Source: Candidatus Binataceae bacterium (GTDB lineage: Bacteria > Desulfobacterota > Binatia > Binatales > Binataceae). Taken from it: 6,564 nucleotides of DNA. Positions 5,600 through 6,564 of the stretch are shown piece by piece; position 1 is the first letter of the stretch, and each line of letters starts with the position of its first letter. Position numbers and translations under genes: made by a program. Below the pieces are notes generated by a model. The model saw only the letters and a program-made list of their open reading frames with translations. It was not told where the DNA came from and did no database searches. The stretch spans positions 1 to 6,564 of the forward strand of contig JASHZA010000112.1 in assembly GCA_030042765.1 (NCBI GenBank), in the 5' to 3' direction.

Positions 5600-6564
5600 G
5601 TGATCCTGATTCTCGATTTTGGCAGCCAGTACACGCAACTGATCGCGCGGCGGGTGCGCGAGGCGCGGGCGTATTGCGAGATCCATCCGTACAACCTCGC
5701 GCCGGAGCGGATTCGGTCGCTTCGCCCGCGCGGGATCATCCTTTCGGGCGGTCCGGCAAGTCTGTACGAGACCGGCGCGCCCGATATCTCCGACGAGGTG
5801 CTGGACAGCGGCTGCCCGGTGCTCGGGATCTGCTACGGGATGTACGTAATCGCGCAGCATCTCGGGGCCAAAAACGTGGGTGCGCGGGCGCGCGAATACG
5901 GGCCCGCGACGATCGTGATCGACGAACCCGACGCGCTGTTCGACGGGATCGAGGGCCGCGAGCAGTTGGTCTGGATGAGCCACGGCGACCAGGTCGAATC
6001 GATTCCTGCAGCGCTGTGCGCGATCGCGCACAGCGCAAACTCTCCGTTCGCGGCGGTGCGCACGCGCGACGGCCGCATGCGCGGCATCCAGTTCCATCCG
6101 GAGGTCGTGCACACGCCGTGCGGGACGCAAGTGCTGCGCAATTTCGTGCTCAGGATTTGCGGCGAGCCCGGCGACTGGACGATGGCGGGATTCGTCGAGA
6201 CCAAGCTCGGCGAGATTCGCGCACGCGTCGGCAGCGACAGCCGCGTGCTGATGGGATTGTCGGGCGGCGTCGATTCCTCGGTCGCCGCCGCGTTGATCCA
6301 TCGCGCGATCGGCGACCGTCTCAAATGCGTTTTCGTCGACACCGGGTTGCTGCGCGCGGGCGAGCGCGAACGGATGGAGACGGCCTTCGCCGGGCGGCTT
6401 GGAATTGCGCTCAGCGTGGTCGACGCCTCCGACCTGTTCCTTGCGCGGCTCGCCGAGGTGCTCGACCCCGAACAGAAGCGGCGCATCATCGGCCACACGT
6501 TTATCGAAGTGTTCGAGAAGGAAGCGGAGAAAATCGGCGGCGCAAGATTCCTCGGCCAGGGAAC
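5600..6564 (+). CDS. guaA: GMP synthase, glutamine-hydrolysing (3'-partial)
   Basis: GuaA converts XMP to GMP using ATP and ammonia released from glutamine, the last step of guanine nucleotide synthesis. The frame starts at GTG 5600 and is open to the window edge; 321 complete codons are visible of a protein usually near 510-525 residues. The N-terminus, ILILDFGSQYTQLIARRVRE, is the family signature and fixes the start. The class I glutaminase domain (about 1-190) has LSGGPASLY (48-56), the nucleophile Cys78 in GICYGM, WMSHGDQV (125-132) and the His166/Glu168 pair in QFHPEV. The residue after GICYGM is Tyr82, where Gln is expected. The ATP-pyrophosphatase domain begins with the P-loop SGGVDSS (221-227), followed by VFVDTGLLR (244-252), RRIIGHTFIEVFEKEA (294-309) and FLGQG at the edge. 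The rest of this domain and the dimerisation domain lie outside. It is separated from der by 120 bp with its own possible promoter, and no guaB precedes it. Confidence 0.96.
   Translation, partial: MILILDFGSQYTQLIARRVREARAYCEIHPYNLAPERIRSLRPRGIILSGGPASLYETGAPDISDEVLDSGCPVLGICYGMYVIAQHLGAKNVGARAREYGPATIVIDEPDALFDGIEGREQLVWMSHGDQVESIPAALCAIAHSANSPFAAVRTRDGRMRGIQFHPEVVHTPCGTQVLRNFVLRICGEPGDWTMAGFVETKLGEIRARVGSDSRVLMGLSGGVDSSVAAALIHRAIGDRLKCVFVDTGLLRAGERERMETAFAGRLGIALSVVDASDLFLARLAEVLDPEQKRRIIGHTFIEVFEKEAEKIGGARFLGQG

Noticed and set aside
5573..6496. 307-codon open frame on the - strand opposite guaA
   Set aside because: guaA on the + strand has clear glutaminase and P-loop motifs throughout this stretch; the antisense product is His/Arg-rich and unrecognisable, as expected of a codon-bias shadow.
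1..6564. Defence system, mobile element, CRISPR array or novel gene cassette
   Set aside because: Every long stretch is accounted for by core genes with intact motifs; there are no direct repeats, transposase motifs or atypical base composition to suggest an insertion.

Overview
All of the identifiable genes in this window are core housekeeping genes, and all lie on the + strand. They are packed into one tight cluster followed by a short intergenic gap: mnmA (5' end outside the window) - mtaB - rnc - era - der - gap - guaA (3' end outside the window). The DNA is GC-rich, with mostly G or C at third codon positions, and alternative start codons are common (TTG for rnc, GTG for era and guaA). 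The proteins and the order mtaB-rnc-era-der resemble those of deltaproteobacterial-type lineages (Desulfobacterota and relatives; GC-rich groups such as Binatota are possible). That placement is a guess from memory; no phylogenetic marker was tested.

Positions 1-2377 encode two enzymes that thiolate the tRNA anticodon loop. MnmA makes 2-thiouridine at wobble position 34, and MtaB makes the 2-methylthio group of ms2t6A at position 37. MtaB is a radical SAM iron-sulfur enzyme. This MnmA has a three-cysteine pattern that has been linked to an iron-sulfur cluster in some homologues.

Positions 2292-5479 encode RNase III, Era and Der (EngA). RNase III cuts rRNA precursors, Era acts in 16S maturation and 30S assembly, and Der acts in 50S assembly. 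mtaB/rnc overlap by 86 nt and rnc/era by 8 nt, which suggests translational coupling. The five genes mnmA to der are spaced like one operon devoted to tRNA modification and ribosome maturation.

Positions 5480-5599 are the only sizeable non-coding gap (120 bp). It holds a -10-like box, some GC-rich inverted repeats and a weak ribosome binding site for guaA, and it has no obvious T-tailed terminator. guaA (GMP synthase) then runs off the right edge.

I found no mobile element, CRISPR array, tRNA or rRNA gene, toxin-antitoxin or defence system, and no evidence of an undescribed system. The points most worth checking are two substitutions at normally conserved active-site positions: Ala in place of a metal-binding Asp in RNase III, and Tyr in place of the Gln of the glutaminase motif in GuaA. 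Next come the long mtaB/rnc overlap with its TTG start and the high density of the palindrome CGATCG.
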